NCBI RefSeq assembly: GCF_030127105.1
Contig: NZ_CP126162.1
Span: 1-64,000 of the forward strand
DNA from: Haloarcula pelagica
GTDB taxonomy: Archaea > Halobacteriota > Halobacteria > Halobacteriales > Haloarculaceae
DNA: 64,000 bases
Reading direction: 5' to 3'
The notes below the pieces were generated by a model. The model worked only from the letters and a program-made list of their open reading frames with translations. It had not been told where the DNA came from and ran no database searches. A program made the translations under genes and the position numbers. Below are positions 45,626 to 55,907 of this stretch, in pieces (within the stretch, counting starts at the first letter, position 1; every line of letters begins with the position of its first letter).

Positions 45626-48600
45626 ATGTTTGCAGGCAGCTCTCGCTCGTTTTCTTTCCTGCTTGTGGGGGAAGATCCAGACAACGAGCTTCGGTCGGCA
45701 CTGGTACGGGGGGCTGGGCTCTCACTCGAGACGGGGACTCCATCGGGAGGGTCAGCCTCGGAGACTGATTGCCTGGTCATAAGCAGTGACTTGGGAGAGA
45801 ACGAGATCGTCGATATCGTGCAGCAATGGAGAACTGACCAGCCGACTACGCCCGTCGTCGTCCTCGGAGAGAGCCACGACGAGAAGTTCATCGGAGACGT
45901 ATTGTCGGTCGGCGCAACAGAATGGCTTCCGCGCGGACTGGCCGAGACGGCTCCGAGTGTACTGCGAGACCGCCTGTGTACCGTGGTCGAACGTGAACAC
46001 GCACAGACGAGCGCACGAGAGATCTTCGATAACGTCGGGGGCGTCGCCATTCTCCACGATCCGGACACGGGTGAGATGCTCCACGCCAACGAAACACTCG
46101 TTGAACTACTTGGCCAGGACCGGGCGGAGATAGAGTCGAAGGGAATCGGTACGTTCACCGCTGATCTCCCCGGATACGACCACGAGTGGATAACGCAGGT
46201 TGTCTCGAGCGTTACGGAGCAGGACGAGGAAATCGAGATCGAGTGGCCAGTTCAAACCGCCGAGGGTGGGGTACGGTGGACAGAAGCGCGCGTGCGGACA
46301 GTCCACGTCGGTGGCCGTAAAGTAGTGCTAACCACGTCGGTGGATATCACTGAACGTCGCCGAGAGGAACGGAAGTACCAGCAGGTGTTTGACAACGTCA
46401 ACGACGTCATTACCGTCCACGACCCCTGGAACGAACGGATCGTTGACGTTAACCAGACGATGACCGAGCTGACGGGATACAGCCGTGCGACGCTGCTGGA
46501 GATGGGTATCAGCGGACTCAGCGTGTCCGATGCTGGCTTCGGGACGGGAACACCCTACGAACGCCAGCAACGTATCGCGGCGACCGGAGACGCCGAGACC
46601 GTCGAGTGGACGATCGAAACTGCTGCCGGGGAGCAGCGACGGTTAGAGACGAATCTGGCGCCAGCCACCATTGCGGGGGAGGACCGTGTCCTCGCCCTTT
46701 CACGGGACGTGACTGAACGCACTGAATACGAGCGGCGACTCGAACAGGAACGGGACCGCCGCTCGATACTGTTCGAGAACAATCCCGACCCAGTCGTCCG
46801 GGTTCGGTTCGACGAGGACGACGAACCGATCATCAGAGAGGTCAATCCCGCTTTCGAGGCGGTCTTCGGGTTCGCTGCCGAGGAGGTCGTCGGGTCGACT
46901 GTCGCCGAGAAGCTCGTTCCTGAAGACGTACACGACGACTTCGACCGCTTTCGACGGCAAGCAGCAAGCGGTGATCGTGTCGACGCGACCGCACCACGGC
47001 AGACAGCGAGTGGAATCCGCGAGTTTCTGTTCAACGTAATTCACTTCGACGCTGGCCAGGCCGAGAGCGGCGTCGCCGATGCGTACGTCTGGTACACCGA
47101 TGTCACGGAACGAAAACGGCGTGAGCGCATGGTCCGCTCCCTCCACGAGTCGACCGAAGCTGTCCAGACTGCCGAGACGACACAGGCCGTATACGAGGCC
47201 ACCACGGATGCCATCAGGGACGTTCTCGATCTGACGGCGCCGACCTGCTGGCGTGCGACGGAGGACGGCTCCGAACTGACCCCGGTCGTGCGTAGCGGTT
47301 CAGAGCGTGGTCTCACAGCAGGATTGGACCGGTCCGGTGTGATCGAGCCGGGTTCGGTTCCGTACGATGCGTATCAGGACGAAGCGCTACGCGTGATCGA
47401 ACCTGATACGGGTCCCAGCGAGGAGCAATCCGCAGAGACAGTTCTCATCCCGCTCGACGGTCACGGGCTCGTTGCCGCAGCAACGCCGGGACCCGACCAG
47501 ATCGACGCAGTCACGCTCGATGCCGCGCGGATTCTCGCCCGACACGCGACGACGGCACTCGATCGAGTTCAGCAGGCTCAGGAACGCCGCGAAAGTGAGC
47601 GTCGATTCCGTCTCATCGCCGAACATATCGACGAAATCGTCTATCTCACGACGGCTGATTTCTCCGAGATGCTGTACATCAACCCTGTGTACGAAGAGAT
47701 CTACGGACGGCCCGTCGAGGAGATCTACGAAGAGCCGACATCGTTCATCAACATCGCCCACCCGGACGACCGCGCGAGATACGAGGCCGATATCCAGCGA
47801 CTGATCGACGATGTGGCTGCCGGCGAGCCACAGGACACGTACGAAGGCCAGTACCGCATCGACCGGGACGGTGAGACGCGGTGGGTCACCGTCACCCGAT
47901 TCCCGATCACAAACGAGCGTGGCGATGTCGACCGCGTCGTCGGCCGAGTAGAGGACATTACCGAGCGAAAGCGTCGGGAGCGCGAGTACGAACAGATCTT
48001 CAACGGTGTCACCGATTCGATCACGGTCCACGATCCTGAAACGACAGAGCTCGTCGACGTCAACGAGACGTTCTGTGACATGCTGGGCTACGACCGCGAG
48101 GAGATACTGGAGATGGGAGTTACTGGATTCAGCCCGGCCGACCAGGGCTATACTATGGACCGCGCGAAGGAGTTCGTCGAGACGGTCCTCGACGCTGACG
48201 GGCCCAGACAGACCGAGTGGGCCGTCGAGACCAGCGAGGGGGAGCTCCGCTGGCTAGATGTGAAAGGGACGAGTATCGAACTTAGTGGGGAACAGCGGTA
48301 CGTTTCACTCAACCGGGACATCACGGGCCGACGCCGGAGCGAACGGCGACTCCGTGCGGTCCTCGATCGGATCGACGAAGCGACCCTCATCACGCGTGCC
48401 GAGGCGATCACCTCCGGATCACAGGCCCCTGAGTACGTGAGTTCCGGCTACGAGGATATTTGGGGACAGTCTCTCGAGGAACTCAGCGAGGCGTACGACG
48501 AGGGGTTTTTCAGCACGCTCCACCCACAGGACGCAGACGCCTACCGGCAGTTTGTCGAGGACATCGTCACGGATATTCGAGCGGGAACGGCGGCCGAGAG

Positions 48601-50464
48601 GTACTCCAGAGAGTATCGAATCAAGCGACACGATGGAGCGACCCGTTGGGTCAAGTCGGACTACTATCCGACCGAGTGGGATGATGGTCAGACACGGCTC
48701 GTAATCGTCAGCCGGGAGGTCACCGAGCGAAAACAGCGAGAGCGGCGTATCGCATCGTTCGATGATGCAACCGATGACCTCGCCACAGCGGACACACCCG
48801 AAGCGGCGACCCGGATAGCCGTCGAGGCGGCTGCCGAGACGCTCAATCTCCCTGCTGTTGGGGCCTTCCTGTACGACGACGATGAGGGGGTCCTCAGACC
48901 GGAGGTGCTGGCCGGTCAGTTCCCGTCGGACATGGAGAACGAGCCCATCGGTCCGGGCGAGAGCCCACTCTGGGAGGGGTTCGCGGCAGGCACCAGTGTC
49001 ACATCCGACGGGGGTGAACAGATACGGGACCCTCACAGCGGACAAGCCGAATCCGGACCCACGACAGGGCTGACGGATCTTTCGGCCTGGCGCGCGCTCT
49101 CGCTCGGAAGCCACGGCACCCTCCTCGTCGGAACTCTCGACGGGTCGTTAGGTTCGGAGTCGGTTCAGGCTGCCCACGTCCTCGCCGCGACGCTGGAGGC
49201 AGCACTCAATCATCTCGAAGGCCAGCGACGGCTCGCCGCTCGAGAGGAGGAACTGCAGACACAGACAGAGCGGGCCGAGCGGCTGGACCGCATCGCTCGC
49301 CTCACACAGCAGGTCGAAGCAGCAATCACCGAAGCGTCGAGCAGTGCCGACGTGGAACGGGCCGTCTGTGAGCGCCTCGCCGATACGGGTCCGTACGATC
49401 TGGCGTGGATCGGCGGCGTCGACGCCGGGTCCGATCGTCTCGCCCCCCGCGCTATCGTCGGGACGACGGCTCAATACGTCGAGTCAATGGATCTGACGAC
49501 GGCAGGAGAGACTGTGGACCCACATCCCGCAGTCGATACCTGGACGAGCGAACACCTGCATGTCGAGAACTCGCTCGTCGGCGACGGGCCAGCAGACGAC
49601 TGGCGACGGATCGGTCTCTCCGAGGGGTACCAGTCACTCTGTGCGGTCCCGCTGACCTACGACGACATCACCCGTGGCGTGTTGACTGTAGGCTCCGAGT
49701 CACCCAACGAGTTCGGCGAGCGCGAACGCGAGGTCCTCTCCCAACTCGGTGCCACCATCGGGAACGCGCTGGCAGCGATCGAGCGCCGCCGAGCCCTCGA
49801 GTCCGACGAGACCGTCGAACTGGAGTTCCGCGGTGAGGGCGGGACACTCCCGTTCGCGCAGGCGGCGGCTGAAGCGGACTGTCGCGTCAGGCTCGAACGG
49901 ACTGCTGCTGGGCAGGAGGGGTCCACGACCCTGTATTTCAGTTTTGAAGGCGATGTCCCGACCGATGTGGTCGATATCGCCGAACAGTTACTCCCGGGTG
50001 CAGTCGACGTCGTCACTGATGGGTCGGAATCGACCCTGGTCGAGGCGCAGACGACTGACTGGTTCGGCTCCCCGGTCGCCGAGTACGGGGGTATTCTCCG
50101 TGAGGCTGTCGCCGAGCCCGGTGAGACGACTATCCTCGTCGAGGTCCCACAGGAAGCAGGTGTCCGCTCGTTTGTCGAACGGATTCGGGACGTTGCCCCG
50201 TCGCTTGCACTCACTGCCCAGCGTCAGCACCAGCGCCGGGACCGGACACCGTCCGAACTGAACGAGCAGGTCCAAACAGCGCTCACCGACCGGCAACTCG
50301 AAGTGGTCCGAACAGCACTCTCTGCGGGGTACTTCGAGTGGCCCCGTGAACACGATGGGAGTGAGGTCGCTACCCGGCTGGATATCACACAGCCGACGTT
50401 CAACAAACACCTCCGACTCGCAGAGCAACAGACGTTCGAACTGCTATTTGACGAGAGCGACTGA
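45626..50464 (+). CDS. Giant multi-PAS/GAF sensor with HTH_10 output
   Basis: ATG 45626 has AGGAG six bases before it; the frame opens 72 bases earlier. The 1612 residues read in order: degenerate receiver (1-125), three PAS (about 140-515), GAF (520-660), three PAS (665-1040), two GAF (1050-1390), a Bat-type domain, and the helix-turn-helix LTDRQLEVVRTALSAGYFEWP with TRLDITQPTFNKHLRLAE. There is no kinase domain, so signals are turned directly into transcription. PAS 2 and PAS 5 are close copies (DVITVHDPW / DSITVHDPE; LLEMGISGLS / ILEMGVTGFS), pointing to internal duplication. It converges on an FAD enzyme with no gap. Confidence 0.9.
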   Translation: MFAGSSRSFSFLLVGEDPDNELRSALVRGAGLSLETGTPSGGSASETDCLVISSDLGENEIVDIVQQWRTDQPTTPVVVLGESHDEKFIGDVLSVGATEWLPRGLAETAPSVLRDRLCTVVEREHAQTSAREIFDNVGGVAILHDPDTGEMLHANETLVELLGQDRAEIESKGIGTFTADLPGYDHEWITQVVSSVTEQDEEIEIEWPVQTAEGGVRWTEARVRTVHVGGRKVVLTTSVDITERRREERKYQQVFDNVNDVITVHDPWNERIVDVNQTMTELTGYSRATLLEMGISGLSVSDAGFGTGTPYERQQRIAATGDAETVEWTIETAAGEQRRLETNLAPATIAGEDRVLALSRDVTERTEYERRLEQERDRRSILFENNPDPVVRVRFDEDDEPIIREVNPAFEAVFGFAAEEVVGSTVAEKLVPEDVHDDFDRFRRQAASGDRVDATAPRQTASGIREFLFNVIHFDAGQAESGVADAYVWYTDVTERKRRERMVRSLHESTEAVQTAETTQAVYEATTDAIRDVLDLTAPTCWRATEDGSELTPVVRSGSERGLTAGLDRSGVIEPGSVPYDAYQDEALRVIEPDTGPSEEQSAETVLIPLDGHGLVAAATPGPDQIDAVTLDAARILARHATTALDRVQQAQERRESERRFRLIAEHIDEIVYLTTADFSEMLYINPVYEEIYGRPVEEIYEEPTSFINIAHPDDRARYEADIQRLIDDVAAGEPQDTYEGQYRIDRDGETRWVTVTRFPITNERGDVDRVVGRVEDITERKRREREYEQIFNGVTDSITVHDPETTELVDVNETFCDMLGYDREEILEMGVTGFSPADQGYTMDRAKEFVETVLDADGPRQTEWAVETSEGELRWLDVKGTSIELSGEQRYVSLNRDITGRRRSERRLRAVLDRIDEATLITRAEAITSGSQAPEYVSSGYEDIWGQSLEELSEAYDEGFFSTLHPQDADAYRQFVEDIVTDIRAGTAAERYSREYRIKRHDGATRWVKSDYYPTEWDDGQTRLVIVSREVTERKQRERRIASFDDATDDLATADTPEAATRIAVEAAAETLNLPAVGAFLYDDDEGVLRPEVLAGQFPSDMENEPIGPGESPLWEGFAAGTSVTSDGGEQIRDPHSGQAESGPTTGLTDLSAWRALSLGSHGTLLVGTLDGSLGSESVQAAHVLAATLEAALNHLEGQRRLAAREEELQTQTERAERLDRIARLTQQVEAAITEASSSADVERAVCERLADTGPYDLAWIGGVDAGSDRLAPRAIVGTTAQYVESMDLTTAGETVDPHPAVDTWTSEHLHVENSLVGDGPADDWRRIGLSEGYQSLCAVPLTYDDITRGVLTVGSESPNEFGEREREVLSQLGATIGNALAAIERRRALESDETVELEFRGEGGTLPFAQAAAEADCRVRLERTAAGQEGSTTLYFSFEGDVPTDVVDIAEQLLPGAVDVVTDGSESTLVEAQTTDWFGSPVAEYGGILREAVAEPGETTILVEVPQEAGVRSFVERIRDVAPSLALTAQRQHQRRDRTPSELNEQVQTALTDRQLEVVRTALSAGYFEWPREHDGSEVATRLDITQPTFNKHLRLAEQQTFELLFDESD

Positions 50465-51781
50465 CTACCGGGACCGGTCAGCGGGGATGGCTCCTTCCGA
50501 CTGGATCGCCTGTAGCCGACTATCGAGGAACGAACCCAGGGTCAGCTGTCGGAGTTCAGCCACCCGCTCCAGTACCTTCGGCGCCGATTCCAGAGTAGGG
50601 TACGCGTGGTCGTCCCTCTCTTCCCGGACTGTCCGTCGAAGCGCCCCAAGCCGCTGGTGACGCTGGCGCGTGTACGCATCGATCACAGCCGACACTGAAC
50701 GGTTCTCGCGCGTCAGTTCGGAGAGAAATCTGAGACCCCCCTCGATGCCGAACCAAAGTGAAAACCCGGTCGCTGGCGCCGCTGGATAGGCAGCTGTACC
50801 ACAAGACACTATTCGATCGGCGCCCCACCTTGTCCGGCCGCTCTCTCCACAGTCGACACATTGTCGAACCTTCGTCGACTCCCACGCATCCTCTGGGGGC
50901 ATGTCGATCCCGATGCCAGAGACGCCCGCGTCAGTCAGGGTGTGGAAAACTTCAGTATGCGAAGTCGAATCGACCGTTGTCCGGGGGATCGTGAGACGGA
51001 CGAGTGTTTCTTCGCCGCCAGCGACGGGGAGTCGTTGTGCGACCGAGTTCGAAGCCCAGACCTCCCGAATCTGTGGCGAGTCGACTGTCTGCGTGTCGAT
51101 CACCGCTTCGTACTGTGCCAGCGTCGCTGGGTCTGGCTTCTCCGTGCATACCAGACGATTCGCCACACCATCCAGAGTGGTATCGACGAGCACGTCGAAC
51201 CACTCGGTGATACCGTCCTCGAACGCGACTTCCAATCCATCGTCTCGTGGCGAAAGCGTGGCCAGAGCGCGATCCGTGCTTCGCTGTCGCTCCGGAAGCG
51301 TTGCTTCGAGGGCGTCTGTGAGCCACTGCGTATCCACGACAACTGCACCCGGATCGCTTCGACCGTTGGGCACCGAGCCGACAGACGACGGTTCCGCAGA
51401 GGTGCTAGCCTGTTCGAACGAGACACGCTTGACTGGCAGCCCCTGTTCAGACGCGGCTGTGTCGATTGCGAGCGAGTCCAGTACCTGGCACGCTGGGTGT
51501 GAGAGAAACGTCGCCCGCGACCTGATGGATCCGCTAGACTGGCGCACGAGTAGTGGATCATAGCCTCGCCGTCGAAGCAACCGGGTGAGTGTGAGCCCAA
51601 CAACAGTGTCTCCCACGACGAGTACCTGTCTATCGTGATGGGAGTCGCTGGTGTCGGTTTCGAGTAACCAGTTCTGCTTCGAGAGGCTGTCGGTAGTGTG
51701 TGCCTCCCGCTGGGTAGCCGGTTCGGCTCCCCCGTCAGGTGCGGGAGTAGCCGCCGAGTCCGGACACTGGCCGCCGGTCAT
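50465..51781 (-). CDS. FAD-dependent oxidoreductase (UbiH/PheA-like)
   Basis: The 438 residues have a 50-residue disordered start, then the dinucleotide fold VLVVGDTVVGLTLTRLLRRRG, with the first Gly of GxGxxG replaced (GDTVVG). The second FAD motif is near FDVLVDTTLDGVA, and the third near RIVSCGTAAYPAAPATGFSL. The changed first motif makes flavin binding less sure. It resembles aromatic-ring monooxygenases. It ends against the giant sensor gene on the other strand. Confidence 0.75.
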   Translation of the reverse strand: MTGGQCPDSAATPAPDGGAEPATQREAHTTDSLSKQNWLLETDTSDSHHDRQVLVVGDTVVGLTLTRLLRRRGYDPLLVRQSSGSIRSRATFLSHPACQVLDSLAIDTAASEQGLPVKRVSFEQASTSAEPSSVGSVPNGRSDPGAVVVDTQWLTDALEATLPERQRSTDRALATLSPRDDGLEVAFEDGITEWFDVLVDTTLDGVANRLVCTEKPDPATLAQYEAVIDTQTVDSPQIREVWASNSVAQRLPVAGGEETLVRLTIPRTTVDSTSHTEVFHTLTDAGVSGIGIDMPPEDAWESTKVRQCVDCGESGRTRWGADRIVSCGTAAYPAAPATGFSLWFGIEGGLRFLSELTRENRSVSAVIDAYTRQRHQRLGALRRTVREERDDHAYPTLESAPKVLERVAELRQLTLGSFLDSRLQAIQSEGAIPADRSR

Positions 51782-52108
51782 CTCGCTGGACTCCTTTTTT
51801 TACTCGACCGGTGATGGTGACTCACGCTGTCGGAAGTCGATACTCGCAGCGGACTTGTGAGGTGGCGACTCCGGTCGGAGGGGCGACGAATCCGCATACA
51901 GTTGTTCTGATCGGTTCGCCCCGCATCTAAGTCCCCACTCCGTGTTTCACTGACCGCAACACCGGACAGTGGCAGTGACAGCTACCCGGCAACACGTGTC
52001 AATAGGTCCCAACACAATACTACTAGCCAGCGGATCCGTTACGAGACAACGTCAGTTGACAGCAGATTTGGGATGGTGCCGTGAGACGGTCATATCCAGA
52101 GCACGGCA
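51782..52108. other. Gap without a supported gene
   Basis: About 325 bases between divergent genes. A CTTTTTTTACTC run at 51795-51807 may be part of the FAD gene promoter. Other frames are short and Arg/Ser-rich. Confidence 0.4.
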
Positions 52109-52498
52109 ATGTCAGCCACACATACGACAACCACCGAGGATTCGGCGGGGGAAACCGACACGCTTCCATCGGGCGAGATCCTCACACGACTCAACGCAGC
52201 ATACGCACAGCAAATCCTGGAAACGATCAGTACAGAGGCCAAGCCCGCACGTGACATCGCAGTCGAGTGTGGTGCCTCTCGGGCGACGGTGTATCGACGG
52301 TTGAATTCCCTCCAAGAGGCAGGCCTCGTCGAGACGGAGATGCAGTACGATGGCGATGGTCATCATCGGACCGTCTTCAAAACGAACTTTGAATCGCTTG
52401 CTCTAGAGATGACAGTCGATGGACTCACGGTAACTTTTGACGGTGCCGGTACAGGCCACTCCTCGATCGGGGCGCGGCCATCGGCTTCTGGTGACTGA
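52109..52498 (+). CDS. Winged-helix regulator (ArsR-like)
   Basis: The 129 residues contain a helix-turn-helix with wing: AQQILETISTEAKPARDIA, VECGASRATVYRRLNSLQE and GLVETEMQYDG. The end is a beta pair plus a Ser/Gly tail. The family regulates transcription as dimers. It is short and stands alone. Confidence 0.8.
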   Translation: MSATHTTTTEDSAGETDTLPSGEILTRLNAAYAQQILETISTEAKPARDIAVECGASRATVYRRLNSLQEAGLVETEMQYDGDGHHRTVFKTNFESLALEMTVDGLTVTFDGAGTGHSSIGARPSASGD

Positions 52499-52626
52499 GT
52501 TAGATCCCAAACGCGGTCGGGATTCCTCCACCTGAGGACGGAAGAAGATATCAATACTGCTCCTTGCAGGCGTTCGAGAGCCTGGGGCGGGCTTGGAGTC
52601 CTGCTCTTTCACTACGAGAGCCGGCC

Positions 52627-53034
52627 TCAGTCGTCGCCGTTTGCCAAGCCGTCTACCTTGGAAGAAGAGGTGTTGTTCTGGACAGTGACGGTCCGTTCGT
52701 GACCGCCGGCGACCAGGACCAGCGGGACCTCAGCAGGAGCGAAGACGTCCATCTCGACCCCCTTTTGCGAGTACCACTGATCGACGACTGTTACGAGGCC
52801 CGCCCCGAGAAGTTGCTCGACGTGATAGCCGACGTTCTGGATGGAGGTGTCGACACGTTCCGCAAGTTCCGATTGCGTCGCTGGGTTTCGATGCAGTTCT
52901 GCCAGCACGGCTCGGCTGATATCTGATCCCAGCGTGGCAAATATTTCGTCGGCATCCTCGTCATCGAGAGTGACGACCCGGGAGTCCGGATCTGGGCGGT
53001 CAACGTGTGGTTTCTGTGGGAGCAGGTGACTCAT
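52627..53034 (-). CDS. Winged-helix regulator (ArsR-like)
   Basis: From ATG 53034, the 135 residues hold ATLGSDISRAVLAELHRNPAT, the recognition part RVDTSIQNVGYHVEQLLG and the wing QWYSQKGVEMDVFAPAE. The frame is open a little further upstream. It lies next to a decayed nuoD fragment and may be part of the same imported piece. Confidence 0.8.
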   Translation of the reverse strand: MSHLLPQKPHVDRPDPDSRVVTLDDEDADEIFATLGSDISRAVLAELHRNPATQSELAERVDTSIQNVGYHVEQLLGAGLVTVVDQWYSQKGVEMDVFAPAEVPLVLVAGGHERTVTVQNNTSSSKVDGLANGDD

Positions 53035-53128
53035 ACTCCCGTGTTGGGTACCACCCCACTGAAACGATTCCACTACATCTGTCGATACCGCTGACGGGGG
53101 CTGGCTATACTACTAGCCTCTCCCATCG

Positions 53129-53530
53129 TCACCGATCGACCTCACCCATGATGGTATCGAGACTCCCCAGCGTCGCGACGAGGTCAGCGACGGACTCGCC
53201 GGTGGCCATCGCGGAGAGCGCCGACAGGTTCGAGAACGACGGCCTCCGGATCTTGAACCGTGCGGGAGTGTCGGTCCCGTCTGCGCGGATATAGATCCCG
53301 AGTTCACCCTTCGTACCCTCGACAGCCCTGTAGCATTCACCCGAGGGCTTCAGTGTCCGTGGGACGTTGGCCTGGAGGGTACGATCATCCTCGGGCCAGT
53401 CTTCGAGGAGGTGAGACCCGACACGGACTCGGAGACCGTCATGTTCGCGTGGGGCCTCAACGAAGACGAAGCGACGAACGCGTGAATCACCGCGGACGCG
53501 GATCTCCTCGCCGACGGGTCAGACATGCGG
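53129..53530 (-). pseudogene. nuoD: Orphan 3' fragment of nuoD (complex I subunit)
   Basis: The minus strand reads HLLEDWPEDDRTLQANVPR, LKPSGECYRAVEGTKGELG, TPARFKIRRPSFSNLSAL and ends TLGSLDTIMGEVDR before TGA at 53129-53131. This is the conserved C-terminus of the NADH/F420H2-quinone oxidoreductase D subunit, which lines the quinone site. Upstream of VGSHLL the match decays, and no start or N-terminal half is present. No other nuo gene is near. It is a translocated remnant. Confidence 0.75.
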
Positions 53531-53689
53531 TACTGGCAGGAATAAGACACCGCCGAGGAAATTTTCCGGTCGTCGAGTGAGTCACTGGAACGACCAGTGC
53601 CGCCGAGGTCGAATGTGAGAGCAGAGTTTCAGACCCGGAGACACTAATTCTCGGTTTAACATGTTCCCTATTGTCGGTAACACTGTACG

Positions 53690-54640
53690 ATGACAGACCC
53701 GGCGATCGAATTGAACGGATTGACCAGACGCTTCGGTGACGTGACCGCTGTCGATACTGTCGACCTGACCGTCGAATCGGGCGAGATTTTCGGCTTTTTG
53801 GGCCCGAACGGGGCCGGAAAGTCTACGACCATCAACGTGCTTTTGGACTTCGTGAAACCGACGAGTGGATCGGCCTCGATGTTCGGACTGGATGTCGCCG
53901 ACGACCGCGAGACGCTCCACAACCGGATTGGGGTCGTGCCCGAGAACTACGGACTGTACGACAGACTCAGCGGTCGGCGACATGTGAAACTCGCGGCAGA
54001 ACTGAAAGACGCTGACGACGACCCTGGCGCCCTACTCGACCGGGTCGGACTCTCCCGGGAAGACGCGAACCGGCCGGCTGGGGAATACTCGACAGGGATG
54101 AGCCAGCGACTCGCCCTGGCGATGGCGCTGGTCGGGGCACCTGACCTGCTCATCCTCGACGAACCGACCAGTGGTCTCGACCCCAATGGCGCACGGGAAC
54201 TCAGAGAGCTCATCCGCGCGGAAAACGAGCGCGGCGCGACCGTGTTTTTTTCGAGTCATATCCTCGAACAGGTCGAAGCCGTCGCCGATCGGGTCGGGAT
54301 CATGAACAAGGGAGCGCTCGTCGCAGTCGACAGTATCGACCGGCTCAGACAGCAACTCGACACCGGAGCACAGGTGACGCTCTGGGTGGACCGCGAGCCC
54401 GAGTGCAATCTGGACAACCTCCCGGAGGTCCGCGACGTCGACGTGGTCGACGGCACTGTTCGGGGAACCTGTCTCGAACCGGCGGCCAAACTCCGGTTCA
54501 TCGACCGGGTCCGTGAGGTAGCGACGGTCACCGACGTGCGCATCGAGGAGTCCTCGCTCGAGGAGATGTTCGCCAGCTACACTGGTGAAGACACCACGGA
54601 CAGTCACGCCGAGCCGGGCGTCCCCGAAGGTGTCGCGTGA
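53690..54640 (+). CDS. ABC-2 type transporter ATPase
   Basis: The 316 residues have GPNGAGKST (Walker A), VVPENYGLYDRLSG (Q loop), YSTGMSQRLALAMAL (signature variant), LLILDEPTSGLD (Walker B) and FFSSHILEQ (switch His). The C-terminal DUF4162-like part (EVATVTDVRIEESSLEEMF) is typical of NosF/CcmA/DrrA ATPases. It overlaps the permease start. The pair exports or assembles an unknown substrate. Confidence 0.92.
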   Translation: MTDPAIELNGLTRRFGDVTAVDTVDLTVESGEIFGFLGPNGAGKSTTINVLLDFVKPTSGSASMFGLDVADDRETLHNRIGVVPENYGLYDRLSGRRHVKLAAELKDADDDPGALLDRVGLSREDANRPAGEYSTGMSQRLALAMALVGAPDLLILDEPTSGLDPNGARELRELIRAENERGATVFFSSHILEQVEAVADRVGIMNKGALVAVDSIDRLRQQLDTGAQVTLWVDREPECNLDNLPEVRDVDVVDGTVRGTCLEPAAKLRFIDRVREVATVTDVRIEESSLEEMFASYTGEDTTDSHAEPGVPEGVA

Positions 54641-55440
54641 TGAGCGTCCGCGCCATCGCTCGGAAGGACCTGGCCGACGCCGGCCGATCGAAGATGCTGT
54701 GGACTGTCACCGCGGTCGTTCTGCTGTCGACGGCCGGGATCACGGGACTCCTCGCAACGACTAGCGACATGACGGCCAGTGAGGTCTTCGGCCTTTCGTT
54801 CCAGCTCGCCGTGACGGTGCTTCCCATCGTCGCGCTCATCCTCGCCAAGGGAGCAGTCACCGCCGAGCGGGAGTCGGGCTCGCTCCGGGTACTGTTGAGC
54901 TTGCCGCCGTCGCGCCGGGACGTTCTCGTCGGGAAGCTCCTCGGCCGGACGGCCCTGATGCTCGGCGCGACGCTCGTCGGCGGGCTCGCGACGGGTCTGG
55001 TTGTCCTCACGACTCTGGGCGGCACTGTCGGCTCGGTAGCAGTATTTATCGGTTTTCTCGGGCTGATGAGCGTGGCGTTCGTCGCTGTCGGCGTCGGTAT
55101 CTCCGCCGGCAGTACGAGCGACAGTCGTGCTACCGCCGTCGCCGTCGGTGCCTACATGATCCTGGTCGCGCTGTGGAACCTCATCCAGGGCGCTGTCCAG
55201 TACGGCGCCGTCGAACTGGGTCTGATGGCCGCTGGCAGCGAGCCGGCGTGGATACAGCTGATCGGACTATTCCCGCCCAACCGTGCCGCGAACGCCGCCT
55301 ACCGGGCTACCGTTGAGGGCCAGTTCTTCGGTACCGATCCGTTTGCGTCCGTCTGGCTCCCGATTCTCGTCCTGCTAGCCTGGCTCTTCATCCCCGTCAC
55401 GGCCGGGTACCTCCGTTTCCGCGACGCCCAGATCGGGTGA
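54640..55440 (+). CDS. ABC-2 type permease (NosY-like)
   Basis: The 266-residue protein begins MSVRAIARKDLADAGRSKML, the usual amphipathic start of NosY/ABC-2 permeases. Six membrane helices follow, with an AVTAERESGSLRVLLSLPPSRR loop after the second. It forms one transporter with the ATPase encoded just upstream (one-base overlap). No Nos system genes are near, so copper-site assembly is only a possibility. Confidence 0.9.
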   Translation: MSVRAIARKDLADAGRSKMLWTVTAVVLLSTAGITGLLATTSDMTASEVFGLSFQLAVTVLPIVALILAKGAVTAERESGSLRVLLSLPPSRRDVLVGKLLGRTALMLGATLVGGLATGLVVLTTLGGTVGSVAVFIGFLGLMSVAFVAVGVGISAGSTSDSRATAVAVGAYMILVALWNLIQGAVQYGAVELGLMAAGSEPAWIQLIGLFPPNRAANAAYRATVEGQFFGTDPFASVWLPILVLLAWLFIPVTAGYLRFRDAQIG

Positions 55441-55907
55441 TTCCCGCTCGTCCGCTCTACGACGGCTTCGCCCCGAGAGTCCGTTTCCTGCTCCGCCTTC
55501 GAACGACAGCAAGCTCACGACGGTGTGAGGACGGCACCGGCATAGGCGTGTGAGGAGCGCCACGATCCCGCCAGGACCCTGGCCAGGCCAACACGTGTCT
55601 CCCCGGCTGCGTTGCCGTATTGCATCGCGTATTTGATCCCTGCTGGGTAACGGTCCTCCAACAGCTTAACCAAAAGCCACGGATACGAATGCTGTTAATT
55701 AACATATTCGGCCTGCCGACACCGACGGGTTGACTACCTCACGACGAAACATACCACACTCCCATTCTATCGGTTTTCTCGCGGTTCTAAAATCTCTCGT
55801 GCATTTTTAATCGGTTTTAGATCGGTTTCTCCACTCGATAAAAGATCGTAAAACCACCGGGTAAACAGTAAAGCGAGCCGAATCCACACTGATAGTCTGC
55901 GCTTTAT
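55441..55907. other. Gene-free stretch, AT-rich second half
   Basis: About 470 bases follow the permease. The half from 55680 on is AT-rich (AATTAACATATT, TTTTTAATCGG) and likely holds promoter elements of the next small genes. No protein-like frame seen. Confidence 0.45.
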
